From: Phyllostachys edulis
Taxonomy: Eukaryota > Streptophyta > Magnoliopsida > Poales > Poaceae
Direction of reading: 5' to 3'
Assembly: GCA_036346405.1 (NCBI GenBank)
Contig: CM070562.1
Span: forward strand, 111,760,412-111,824,411
Length of the DNA stretch: 64,000 nucleotides
Each line of letters begins with the position of its first letter. Within the stretch, counting starts at the first letter, position 1. Of this stretch, positions 1 through 11,400 are shown piece by piece. The position numbers were made by a program, and so were the translations under genes. The notes under the pieces were generated by a model. The model had not been told where the DNA came from. It saw only the letters and a list, made by a program, of their open reading frames with translations, and ran no database searches.

Positions 1-287
1 AGTAGACACAGGGTACATCACACAGATCCCGTGCGTTATCTTCTCTTAATGTTTGGAGCTCTTGTATGAAAATGGGAATTGTTGTTTCTGCTGTTTCAAT
101 TTTACCATGTTTTGCAAATATGTTGGTGCCATGCAAGTGTTCCGTGTAGGTGTGGGTTCATGAGGTGTAGGAACTTTAAAAGTGTGAAGGGTGGTATTTT
201 TCTCCCCTTATTTGCTTGAATAAGTTGTGTCATGTATGTTGATTATAAGTTCATCTTGGGGAATTCATTTGGCTTGCATTCTTGCAG

Positions 288-1078
288 GAATGGGACGCAA
301 TTAATGATTTGAAAGCTGACATGGGTAGACTTCAACAAGGGATGAGCAGCATGCAGAGGATGCTGGAGGCATGCATGGACATGCAGCTGGAATTGCAACG
401 TTCAGTGAGACAAGAAGTGTCAGCGGCCTTGAACCGATTTGCGGGAGCTGAAGGTTGTATTCGCATCACTCCTTGTCGAATAATAGGATATTCATGGCAT
501 CATAATTATGCTGTTTTCTCTGATACAAAGGTATTTTGCACCAAACAAGGGCAGATAGGGGAACGGCCTAGAAATTATTTTATGTGTTTGTTTACCTAGT
601 TTAAGTTGTTTCCAGGTAATTATACTACTGGTAGTCATTTTCATGTTTTCAGTTCTGTTTTGCCATATAGTTCTTTTGTTGCAATTCATTGCACAAATAT
701 GCCCGCTCCAATTAACTCAAATGATTGATTCCTTATGTTTGTCAGGGTTCACCATGGATCTCTCTGACGATGGATCAAAATGGGATCAGGTGAGGAAGGG
801 GACCTGCTGCGTATGCTGCGATTCACAAATTGATTCTCTACTGTACAGGTCAGCACACACTTTGCATCTCAGGTGTCCTACATGTACCTAAGCATACCTG
901 ATGTGTGTACTCTTGAACCCTTTTGGTCTGATGTATACTGTTAAAACCCTTTTGGTGCAGATGCGGGCACATGTGTACTTGCTCAAAATGTGCAAATGAG
1001 CTGGTGCGCGGTGGTGGCAAATGCCCGCTTTGCCGGGCGCCGATCGTGGAGGTGGTCCGGGCATATTCGGTAATGTAA
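288..1078 (+). CDS. 3' part of a plant RING-type E3 ubiquitin ligase gene (5' end outside window)
   Basis: Three exons are seen: 288-453, 746-848 and 961-1078, each bounded by AG/GT and joining in one frame to a TAA stop at 1076-1078. The first exon encodes a helical, coiled-coil-like stretch (ADMGRLQQGMSSMQRMLEAC, then a Gln/Glu-rich run). The last two make a C-terminal C3HC4-type RING: TCCVCCDSQIDSLLYR, then CGHMCTCSKCANELV, then GGGKCPLCRAPIVEV, nine residues from the end. Such a domain recruits an E2 ubiquitin-conjugating enzyme, so the product should ubiquitinate an unknown substrate. This tail is typical of a conserved plant family often annotated as RING/Neuralized-like. The piece inside the window gives about 129 residues; the N-terminal part lies upstream, and 1-287 looks like intron. 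No break is visible, so the gene may be intact. Confidence 0.85.
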
Positions 1079-2989
1079 AGTTGTGGGAAATACGACAGGG
1101 AAATAAGTGATGACAGCTGAAGTTTTGCTGCAGGAAAAGCGTTCGGATATCCTGGTTATCCCCCCCTTTTTTTTTGTTTCTCCTCTCATCCTGTGTATCT
1201 ACAGTTTCTCTTACATATTTGTTGCCTTGCTGTTGGCCTCGGCGCTAGCAAGCAGCAAAGGGCGGCGTGCGTCGTGTTATTGATTTGTTGAAAGAGTTTG
1301 CGTTGGGTAGGAGGAAAAGAGAGATGCCCAACCCAATGTAAGTTCTTTCACTGTATTTATTTATGTCCTCAGCACAAGAGACAGTCGCAATGCACTATAT
1401 AGATTCTTAACCTGATCCACCTCCTTGACCCAAAAACTCATGTCTCATGATCTGTCTACCTATGGATGTCTATGCTCTGTTCCTGTGCCTGTGAGTGATT
1501 TCAGAAATGGCGATCACTTGATTGGTTCCACCGTGATGACTTCCATGCAGCAGCGTCGGTAGTTACGTACTTACATGTATGGTAAAACAAAGGATTAAGT
1601 ATATTGTTGGTCCTAAACTCTTGATCTAGATTAATGTTTGTCCTAAAATAGTATCAATTGTAATACTAGATAAAACGCATACTTCAAATGTTAATACCGT
1701 ACAAAAACCGTTATTTATTTATTTGAACGGCTGTTTCGTCCTATGTGAAAAAAAGAAACATTTTCCCCTGCCAGCAGGCGTCCACGTCATGGGTGAAGCA
1801 AGAGCTGCGAGCTCCTTCCCCGCCCTCCGCCTGCCCTGAAATCGAGAAGACCGACGATGTGGACATCTTATACATCTTGAGGGGCCAAGGGAGGATGTAC
1901 CATCATTTGTGAAGATCTTATAAGCTTCTTGTGCAGGGGCACTTGATATGCTCAGTGCAGATCAAAAGCAGCCTATGTAACAATGGACGGTAAGACGCCG
2001 GAGTTGCGGGTATGGTTACATTTTTCTACGCTTGACGTCTGGAGAAGGAGTTCCAAGCCATCTACGGGAGCAGCGGAGCGTTCAATTGTTGCTTTCTGTT
2101 TACAGGACAATCCATATATGCCGGCACAAGTACAACCACCATGGTTTCTCTAATTTTTTTGAAGTGAAGTTTGTCATCAGATTAAATTCATTAACACCAT
2201 GCTAGCTTTGTGTCACCTTGAGAATCCCTGCAACTGACCGGGTCGATGGACCGTGACCGGTGCCGGTCGGGGTAGTCGAATCGGGGCGAGTACTCGGCAC
2301 TCGAACCCTGCGCCATGTTGCAGTGATCGTTGGTTGTAAACTGAAATTAGCACAAACACGGACACGTTGTCTGAAGTCACGATGTCTCAAGTTCAGACAA
2401 AACGATATCTAAAGTTCAGAGCAGAGACGCCTGTTGTCAAACAATGAACAGTATCTGAATCGAAACTTGAGAATAACAGAGGAATTTGCGGTGCCGAAAA
2501 CTGCGCAACCTTTTCTGAGGTTTCGCATTTATTTATACTCAAATTACATCCTAAAAGCAGTAAGTACTACTATCGTAACCAATCTGAATACGGATAACAA
2601 ATCGGTTCGGTGGGTGATTACATCTGACAACGAAAGAACGACTCTGAAACCGAGTAGGACTCTGAAACTAACTCGATCACCTGACTGTTGGCCCGGATCA
2701 AAAACCAAAGAAGAAGCTTGCTCTCATAAGAAATTCACGTAGATGTGTTCACGAGATGTGCACATGTCGGAAAACAAATCTGAATATGAAGCCCACGCTC
2801 GTACTGGAAAATCAATCTAAGCACACACGTGCACAAGAACTTGAAGCACATAAGCTGGAAGCTAGCTCACGTGATGAAGCACAACAGACGTACGCAATCT
2901 TCGCTGATCTGGAAGTACACGCTTACGGAAGCAATACTCGACAGAGCGATTTTTGGTGCTACGTACCCATGACACAATAACGTTTTCTG
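1079..2989. other. 3' flank of the RING gene and unassigned intergenic DNA
   Basis: No supportable gene. 1079-1550 is probably the 3' UTR and flank. 1570-1760 is AT-rich sequence of dispersed-repeat appearance. 2200-2989 has only short ORFs with no recognisable domain and repeats the phrase ATCTGAA several times; it may belong to the retroelement remnant that follows. Confidence 0.4.
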
Positions 2990-3159
2990 TTTTCTATTGC
3001 TTCAATCAAAACACCTCCGATTACGTGTCCTTTTAAAGACTACGTAACTTGCTAACCAAGCCAAAACTAAACATAGAAAACAAACTAATTTGATCCGATG
3101 TTAATTGCATCAGGATCCTAACGTCCTATTACTTGACAAGTCTAAATTAGTTTCCAACA
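2990..3159 (-). repeat. 3' fragment of a family-B LTR
   Basis: About 170 bases match the right-hand part of the two LTRs at 9529-9852 and 10662-10980: the TTTTAAAGACTACGTAACTTGC block, the ATTGCATCAGGATCCTAACG block, the CTATTACTTGACAAGTCTA block and the TTTCCAACA terminus. The left part of the LTR is not found, and no target duplication is visible, so this is a truncated remnant. It lies directly beyond the broken end of the cysteine protease pseudogene. Confidence 0.6.
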
Positions 3160-3275
3160 CTGACTTCTCTACGACTCAACTAAGTAATTGAAGCCTGGGA
3201 GCAGGATTAACTCCAACATTGGTAAGAGAAAAAAATTGCAATACGCTTGCATTTAATTTGGAACATGCATGGAAC

Positions 3276-3862
3276 TCACCTAGAACTACCAATGGTGCCT
3301 TGCTTCCGATTGCACCAGCTGTTCTGCCTGTTCCTGGCGCACTCAACCAGCTCCTGCTTCGACAGCGTGATGAGGTCGCTGGTGACGATCTTGTTGATGC
3401 CTTCCACCGCATCAACCGTGGAGAACGCCCAACAGCTACCGCATTGGCCCTGGTTCTTGACGGGAGCGACGACGCCCTTCTCCCTCCAGTCGACGGACTC
3501 CGGCAGCGCCTCAACGCTGTCGTGGCGGTAGTACCTCTCCCCGACGACGTTGCGGCCCCTGCCCATGGCGCTGGTGCCGACGTAGGCTTCTTGGAACTCC
3601 CCTCGTTGGTGAGGTCGGCGAAGCGGTTCATGCCGAGGCGGAACCCGTGCGCATCGGCGTCGACGAACTTGAGGTTGTCCCAGAACACCTGGAACCGGCC
3701 TGCTGCGCGAGTCAGAGGTCGTACATCGTGCGCACCTCGGCCTCCGTCCGCTGCAGCCCCCGCGCGCCGTGCTCCGCATTGTACGAGATGATCGACATGC
3801 CGGTGGCCGCCGAGGAGGCGAAGAGGAGGAAGACCAAAGACAGCGCGGACAACCCCTTTCAA
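3276..3862 (-). pseudogene. Papain-like cysteine protease, broken first exon
   Basis: Read on the minus strand, pieces of a C1A protease appear in order: a start and signal-peptide-like segment near 3862; the prodomain (I29) piece FWDNLKFVDADAHGFRLGMN, then RFADLTNE; and the mature start LPESVDWREKG, then VKNQGQCGSCWAFSTVDAVE with the catalytic Cys. The frame changes at least twice: near the signal peptide, and by two extra G bases after RFADLTNE (about 3595-3600). A TGA follows MYDL in the prodomain (about 3714), where the family has Trp. The exon ends at a GTGAGT donor near 3278, and the catalytic His/Asn half is absent. Known family members are secreted or vacuolar proteases; this copy cannot make one. 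Confidence 0.85.
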
Positions 3863-4912
3863 TTTCGTGCTTTTTTATCTGATTGGATGAGCTACGTGGG
3901 TCAAATACCGATCAAAATCGCTCTAAAACGGGCGAAAGGTATTTTTTACATGATGTTGATAGTTCGAGGACGTGTTTTACTCGGTATTATAGTTTAAAGA
4001 CGGAAATTAAATTAGCAAAAGGTAGAGACGAAGACTATGCGAAGATTCTATGAGAACAGTAGAAGCACCTATTACTACACTGTATATTACTGTCAGGCTA
4101 CCAGCATCAGCGTGCGTGTGGACGCAGCCGCGTCGACGCAGAGCGGCCAGACGTACTGCTGCGCCGGGTCTCACGCCGTTGGAGATGCCGTAAGAAGTGG
4201 ATCCACCCTATTCCTCGAGACAGTACAGTACAGACGTGGGCTGGGTTGCGCACTGCCTGGAAAGGAAATGGTCCCATAGCTCTTGCGGCCCACGTGTCAT
4301 CAACTCACCTGGACCACACATAGCAGTCAGTATACACTAGTAGGCTATGCATGCAACGGAAAATGGAGTAGATAGGAGCGCCCGGAAGATTACTCTGACT
4401 CATCCTACCGGACGCAATAAAAATCGATAAGACACAATAATTATTTTGTAAACTTACAATAAATTTTTATCCGACGTAACAAATACATTATTTAACAACA
4501 TTGTAATAATCTTTCTTAGGGTGCAAAAAAAAAATGTCAGTATAACAAATCTCTAACTCGATGTAACAAGTATAGATTTCTCGGTACAACAAAGAAACAT
4601 CCCTATTATAACAAAAATAAAAATCCGCTGCAAAAAATAAACAACCCAACGGCAACAACAAAAACTGTAACACTTCTCAACATCTGAGAAGATATGCTGC
4701 AACAAAAATTTTTTACTTCATGCAACAAACCAAGAAAGGTGTTACAACAATTCGGGAAATGACATCATCCAACTTACCAGAGGAGGAGGGCGCACGAGCG
4801 ACAGCGAGGGTTGAGCTCACGCGAGGGGGATGCGGCGGTCGGCTGGGCGCCTTGTCACTAGCAGGCTCATATCCGCCACCCCTAGCTCCTTTGGCTGTGC
4901 ATCCGACGTAGC
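3863..4912. other. Unassigned DNA before the composite retroelement
   Basis: 3863-4380 has no recognisable gene; a 4037-4279 ORF shows no domain. 4381-4760 is AT-rich and repeats the phrase TAACAA/CAACAA many times, a look common in grass DNA-transposon remnants, but no terminal repeats were found. 4760-4912 is GC-rich and continues on the other side of the insertion at 8043. Confidence 0.3.
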
Positions 4913-5391
4913 TGTTGGAAATTCTACCCGTTGACGCACACTTTCACTTTCAAAGCGAAGGAGACAAACTCACGGAGAGGAAGAACACACGAAGATTTTT
5001 GCGTAGTAATCGCAAACGCCTAGTGCTACTTTTCTCTTTTCTATTCTTCTCTTTTTCGCTTTTGCTCAACAAATACAAACCGATTACAAGGCCTTATATA
5101 AGCACAATCTTGACGTGGTCGCTACAAACTAACTCACACACTAGTAAATCACCGCATGTAACTCACGCACTAACTCACGCCACTATCTCCTAATAACTCC
5201 GTCCACTAAGAAAACTTCCAACGTTACACACTAGTAAATCACATGCATGTAACTCACGCACTAACTCACGCCACTATCTCATCATAACCTGTCCATTTAA
5301 CTCTATGCAGCCCACAAACTCAACTAATACATGATACACTGCATTACCACTTGTCCACTACCGCATGAAGTTGTCAAGATTAAGTCCAACA
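4913..5391 (-). repeat. Family A LTR, left copy
   Basis: 479 bases with TG...CA termini, preceded by target-site copy GTAGC. It is the 3' LTR in the element's own orientation; the purine tract lies at 5392-5404 (plus strand reads TTTTCCCCCTAAT). A TATATAAG stretch is present near 5096. Confidence 0.88.
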
Positions 5392-6247
5392 ATTTTCCCC
5401 CTAATCTTGACATCACTTACTTCACAAGCCGAAATCTGATCTCCTCACGCATCTCCAAGGACTTTTGCCTTCTTCTTGCTAACCATGCCGCCGGTGGCAC
5501 AACTTGCCGGTGTCTTTTGCTTCTACCTCAACTCCGATTGTTTTTCACCGGTACCATCGGCGACGAAGACCCGGACCAGAGCTTATATTAGTGAGTTCTT
5601 GGACACACCTACAAGAACTCACGCTTTCTTGTGGACACAAATAACACGAGAATACACACATGTACAACAGCTAGACGGGAGTACACGGAGATGACACACT
5701 TCTATTCTCTTGTACTACTAAGCTCTTGGACACGCACTCAACTAATTCACAGTGGAGGAAACAGAAGAATGTCATGAGGACACACACAGCTTTTGGCACT
5801 CGGCAGGCCCAGAACTTTTCATGTGCTCTCATTCTTTATCCTCCACAATACCTCATGATGACTACCGATGTGACGTCACGACCATCGCAGCCACCACACA
5901 CACGCACAGACGCTTCGCCGTCACAAGACACCGCTGCGCCACGCTGCCCTTCTTGCTCGCGACACAATCGGGTAACGCCTCGTCACACAGGCACACGCTC
6001 TGTACAATGCCGCTTGGCGCTTCGCTTCCACGATCCGCTCGGCCGCTTCGCTACCAGGCAGATCGGAATGCCATCGCTCAAGCCAAGACAAAGCATGGCT
6101 GCCCGCCATTGCCGCTGCCGAGGCCGAGCCCACCGCGGCGCCACCGCCGCCGGCGGCGCCACGCCTGTCGTGTGCCGATCGCCGCCTGCCCGGCGAGCCA
6201 TCATCGTCGGTAACATCACCTCACGTTGAACCTCGCTCGATACCAAT

Positions 6248-6721
6248 TGTTGGAAATTCTACCCGTGGACGCACACTTTCACGGGTGAAGGAGACAAGCT
6301 CACGGAGAGGAAGAACACATAGAAGATTTTTGCGTAGCACTGCAACTGCCTAGTGCTACTTTTCTCTTTTCTATTCTTTTCTCTTTTCTGTTTTGCTCAA
6401 CAAATACAAACCGATCACAAGGCCTTATATAAGCACACCCGGACGTGGCTGCTACAAACTAACTCACACACTAGTAAATCACCTGCATGTAACTCACGCA
6501 CTAACTCACGCCACTATCTCCTAATAACATGTCCACTAAGAAAACTTCCAACGTTACACACTAGTAAATCACATGCATGTAACACACGCACTAACTCACG
6601 CCACTATCTCCTCATAACCTGTCAACTTAACTCTATGCAGCCCACAAACTCAACTAATGCATGATACATTGCATTACCACTTGTGCACTACCGCATGAAG
6701 TTGTCAAGATTAAGTCCAACA
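6248..6721 (-). repeat. Family A LTR, shared middle copy
   Basis: 474 bases, TG...CA termini, bordered on the left by the primer-binding site (6231-6245 as read on the minus strand, one base short of the perfect form) and on the right by a purine tract. It serves both internal regions, as expected after unequal recombination. Confidence 0.88.
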
Positions 6722-7578
6722 ATTTCCCCCCTAATCCTGACATCACTTACTTCACAAGCCGAAGTCCGATCTCCTCACGCATCTCCAAGGAGTTTTGCCT
6801 TCTTCTTGCTAACCATGCCGCCGGTGACACAACTTGCCGGTGTCTTTTGCTTCTACCTCAACTCCGATTGTCTTTCACCGGTACCATCGGCGACGGAGAC
6901 CCGGACCAGAGCTTATATTAGTGAGTTCTTGGACACACCTACAAGAACTCACGTTTTCTCGTGGACACAACTAACACGAGAATACACACATGTACAACAG
7001 CTAGACGGGAGTACACGGAGAGGACACACTTCTATTCTCTTGTACTACTAAGCTCTTGGACACGCACTCAACTAATTCATAGTGGAGGAAACAGAAGAAC
7101 GTCATGAACACACACACAACTTTTGGCACTCCGCAGGTCCGGAACTTTTCATGTGCTCTCATTCTTTATCCTCCACAATACCTCACGACAGCTACCAGAT
7201 GTGACGTCACACCATTGCGACCGACCACACACCCACGTGACGCTGCCGTCACAAGACACCGCGTTACTACGCGTGCTCCGCGTTCGGCACAACTAGGCCA
7301 CGCCTCGCCGCATGCAGCACACGCGCCATACCGCTCTGTTTACGCTTGGCGCGCCGCTTCCACGATCCGCCTCGTCACCCGCTACCAGGCAGACGGAATG
7401 CCATCGCCACAAGACAAAGTCATATTGCTCCGCCATTGCCATTGCCGAGGCCGAGCCCATCGTCGGCGCCATCGCGCAGCAGGCGCCACACCACCATGCA
7501 GGTCTTGCATCACCGCCGCCGTGGCGAGCCACATCGTCGGTAACATCATCTCACGTTGAACCTCGCTCTGATACCAAT

Positions 7579-8042
7579 TGTTGGAAATTCTTCTCGTGGA
7601 CGCACACTTTCGCGGGGTGAAGGAGACAAATTCACGGAGAAGAAGAACACATAGAAGATTTTTGCGTAGCACTGCAACTGCCTAGTGCTACTTTTCTCTT
7701 TTCTATTCTTCTCTCTTTTCTGTTTTGCTCAACAAATACAAACCGATCACAAGGCCTTATATAAGCACACCCGGGCGTGGCTGCTACAAACTAACTCACA
7801 CACTAGTAAATCACCTGCATGTAACTCACGCACTAACTCACGCCGCTATCTCCTAATAACCTGTCCACTAAGAAAACTTCCAACGTTACACACTAGTAAA
7901 TCACCTGCATGTAACTCACGCCGCTATCTCCTTATAACCTGTCCACTTAAACTCTATGCAGCCCACAAACTCAACTAATGCATGATACACTGCATTACCA
8001 CTTGTCCACTACCGCATGAAGTTGTCAAGATTAAGTTCAACA
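7579..8042 (-). repeat. Family A LTR, right copy
   Basis: 464 bases, TG...CA termini, followed by target-site copy GTAGC. It is the 5' LTR in the element's orientation. It lacks a short segment present in the other two copies, in the ACTAGTAAATCAC repeat area near 7900. The adjoining primer-binding site TGGTATCAGAGC (7576-7565 on the minus strand) is a perfect initiator Met-tRNA match. Confidence 0.88.
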
Positions 8043-8452
8043 GTAGCCCCGAGCTTCCTTGAGATCCCATGGCGAGGGATAGGTTGCGTCCATGGCTCTT
8101 GGGCAGGGCTCCGGCCGTGACTGCGAGCGGCGAGAGAGGGAGGGAGGAAGAGAAACAAGGAGGAGCACGTGAGCTCTTGCCATCTGCGGTCATGGTGAGA
8201 GAGATGGACGAGAGGGAGAGGCGGGGAAGAGAGAAACTTTAGTCTGGCTGGTGTAATGCTGCGCTAGTTGGAGAAGAGACTAGAAGCAGAAGTAGACAAA
8301 AAAGTGAGGAGGCCATCACGTCACGTGGGTATAGACTTTGAGTGGCTGGTGTTAATGCATGGGACGTCTCTGGCCCTAGCAATTCCCGTACCAGAGACTC
8401 AGAGGTTTACTGACTAGGCCGCCTACATCTCATTCGGTTCCTAACCAAAAGA
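8043..8452 (+). other. Upstream region of the methyltransferase gene
   Basis: About 410 bases between the composite retroelement and the methyltransferase start. No clear TATA box was found. The insertion therefore sits close enough to affect the promoter; whether it does cannot be seen from sequence. Confidence 0.4.
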
Positions 8453-11400
8453 ATGTCGTCGCCGTCAGCCGGAGACCTCTCCCCGGCGGAGGCGCGCCTT
8501 GCCATCATGGAGCTGGCCAACATGATCTCCGTCCCCATGGCGCTCACCGCCGTCATCCGCCTCGGCGTCCCAGCGGCCATCTGGGCCGCCGGCGCCAACG
8601 CGCCGCTCTCCGCCACCGATCTCCTCCCCGCGGGCCACCCCGACCCCGCCGTCCTCGAGCGCCTCCTCCGCCTGCTCGCCTCCCGCGGCGTCTTTTCCGA
8701 GCACGGCGGCGCCTCCTCCCCGCGCCGGTTCGCGCTGACCGCCGTGGGGCGCACCCTGGTGCCCGGCCCCTCGGGCGCGTCGTACGCCGACTACGTGCTG
8801 CAGCACCACCAGGACGCGCTGGTGCGGGCGTGGCCGCGCCTCCACGAGGCGGTGCTCGACCCCACCGGTCCCGAGCCCTTCGCCCGGGCCAACGGCGGCG
8901 TCCCCGCCTACGCCTACTACGGTCAGGACAGGTACCTTGCATTATTATCTCGATTCTCAACCGATACTAAGCTAGATTAATACACTAATTAGGGTCGATG
9001 TTTGCAATTAATTAATTGCGGTGCGGTGCAGGGAGGCGAACGAGCTGATGCTTCGCGCGATGACGGCGACGTCGGAGCCGTTCATGGAGGCGCTGCTCGA
9101 CGGCTACGCCGGCGGGTTCGACGGGGTGGGCACGCTCGTGGACGTTGGGGGCAGCTCCGGCGCCTGCCTCGAGATGATCATGCGGAGGGTCCGCACCATC
9201 CGGGAGGGCGTCAACTTCGACCTGCCCGACGTCGTCGCCGCGGCCCCGCCCATCGCCGGTCAGACCCCCTCCCCTGCCAACCTAGCTATCTCTTCTTCCC
9301 TTAGCTTGGTATCCTCTAGGTTCGTCGATTGGTGCGCACCTTAGATGGTGCACCTGCGCCTTCCACCAGTCTTCTAAAAATAGATCTGCTAGGCAGAGAG
9401 TGTATACTAGATTACTAGTCCGTATACAAGGAACGAACGCCCTACCCATTACCGTATAATGGCCGGTTAGGCCGAATAATCGAGCTAATTAAACCGTATA
9501 ATCGATATTCCGTGGGTGATCGAACGCTTGTTGGTCCAGGCACCCGGCGAGAACTCACACATGGTTTTTTAGAACACTTGCGTAACAAGAAGATGAACAG
9601 AGGCGACTCTTTTTTGGCCGGTCGGCGAAGTCCTCTAGCCTGACCGTCGTTTCTCTCTCTCTCTCTATTATTTTTTCTTATCAGATACATCTAATTACAC
9701 GTTCTTTTGAAGACTACCTAATCAACTAGCCAATTAAGCAAAAAGCTAAACATAGAAAGCCTAACAAAGGAAACAAACTAATTTGATCTGATGCTGATTG
9801 CTTCAGGATCCTAACGCTCCATTACTTGCCAAGTCTAGATTAATTTCCAACAATCTTCCCCCTAATACAGACTTGTCTTCTCATTTGAAAGGCCGATCTT
9901 CCGGCGCATCTCAAACAAGCATTACCTTTCTCTTGCTGACTACACCACACAGTTGCTGCCCATGAACGGAGAGTACTAGAGAGGCGCATTTCCCTTCTCT
10001 TCCTTCCTTCGCGATCGTCTCTTGCCGCCGGTGACATGACTTGCCGGCGACTCTGACCTTAACGACTTGGGTATTCAACAATATGGCTTTTTTCTTGTGA
10101 CGATGGACTCAACTACATCACCGCTACCTATTTGCAGCCAGGAACAACTTGCTGGCGATCCCAACCTCGATCTCAACTCCAATTGTCCTTCGCCGTTGAC
10201 ACAACTCGACGTGAGAACTTAGACATACACTTACAAGAACTCACACACATACAACATGCATGGACTCAACTACATGCACTTGTCGATTTAAATTGCGCCG
10301 CCTTGGTCCGTTATCGCCTCGCGACCTACCAAATACCAATGTGCCACCAAGCCTATTGCCTAGTGCAACCGACCTCCGAGCTGCACCGCCTGTACTGCTC
10401 CAAGCCATTGCTACTCCTCACATGGAGCCACGTTGACATGCCACTGCTTGGCGAACCAGCATTGAGAAGCATCTCCACACGTCGTACCTCGTCGACGCCA
10501 CTTCACATAGCACCTTCGCGGGCATGTGCTCACGCTCGCACCCAAGGCACCACGCTGCAGTGCTAGCACGCGCTGCTGACGGCCCTCTTGCCTCGCCCGT
10601 CGGCACACCATCGGTTGGCGTGTCGTTGCTGTAGCGCTTCAACACTAGCTCTGATACCAATTGTTGGTCCAGGCACCCAGCAAGAACTCACACATGGCTT
10701 TTTGGAACACACGCACACCAATAAGATGAATAAAGACGACTCTTTTTGGTCGGCGGGCGAACTCCTCTAGCCCGATGCCTTTTTTTTCTTTCTCTATTAC
10801 TTTTTCTTATGAGACACATCTAATTATACGTCCTTCTAAAGACTACCTAATCAACTTGCTAACCAAGCCAAAAATAAACATGGAAAGCCTAATAAAGAAA
10901 ACAAACTAATTTGATCTGATCCTGATTGCATCAGGATTCTAACGCCCTATTACTTGACAAGTCTAGATTAATTTCCAACAACGTTTTTTTTAGAACCTTG
11001 CCTTCCACTCTTCTAGTTTTCTATTGGCTCGTGGGATTCACCAGGGCTCGTTGACCCTGCACGAGTCTCCATGCACCCATCGCTGCAAGAGAGAAAACAG
11101 TTCTGATTTCTCTCGCAAGAAGAAATTTCTAATCGAATCGGTGAAGAACAAACGGCGCGAAAGTTTGGTTAGTCTTGGGTGAGTAGGTGACAACCGATCG
11201 GCAATGGCGTGATCATACTCGTATAGAAGAAGAACAAGATGAGCATATGTATTGCATATTCTCAGTTCGCAATCGGCAACAAGCTAGAGAGAAGAGTGAA
11301 GGCAAGGAAGGAAGCATCACCAAACTACATAATGACACAAATTCGATGCTCTCTTGTACGCTGCCTGCCTGACACACACACATGGCACATGTCAGTCACG

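Larger units (their letters stand above)
4913..8042 (-). mobile_element. Composite non-autonomous LTR retroelement, family A (LTR-internal-LTR-internal-LTR)
   Basis: Three LTRs (4913-5391, 6248-6721, 7579-8042) alternate with two internal regions of 856 and 857 bases. All LTRs start TGTTGGAAATTC and end CAACA. The whole array is flanked by the same five bases, GTAGC, at 4908-4912 and 8043-8047. On the minus strand each internal region starts with TGGTATC(A)GAGCGAGG, complementary to initiator Met-tRNA, and ends in a purine tract AGGGGGAAA next to the LTR, so the element reads right to left. No gag, protease, integrase or reverse transcriptase is encoded. The single outer duplication means one insertion, later enlarged by recombination between LTRs (or insertion of a tandem template). 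Confidence 0.9.
9529..10980 (-). mobile_element. Short non-autonomous LTR retroelement, family B, in intron 2 of the methyltransferase
   Basis: Two direct LTRs (9529-9852 and 10662-10980) enclose 809 bases without retroviral-type genes. Flanking five-base sequences are ACGCT (9524-9528) and ACGTT (10981-10985), a target duplication with one change. On the minus strand the internal region starts with TTGGTATCAGAGCTAG (initiator Met-tRNA primer site) and ends in a purine tract next to the left LTR. Internal phrases such as CTTGCCGG and CTCAACTCC resemble family A, so the two families are related. The element reads opposite to the host gene. Confidence 0.9.

Noticed and set aside
2432..3159. Possible complete solo LTR with TGTTG...CAACA ends
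   Set aside because: Only the last 170 bases match family B and flanking five-base sequences differ (ACGCC versus CTGAC), so only the fragment is called.
8465..8960. Long minus-strand ORFs over methyltransferase exon 1
   Set aside because: Arg/Gly-rich shadow frames of a GC-rich exon that clearly codes on the plus strand.
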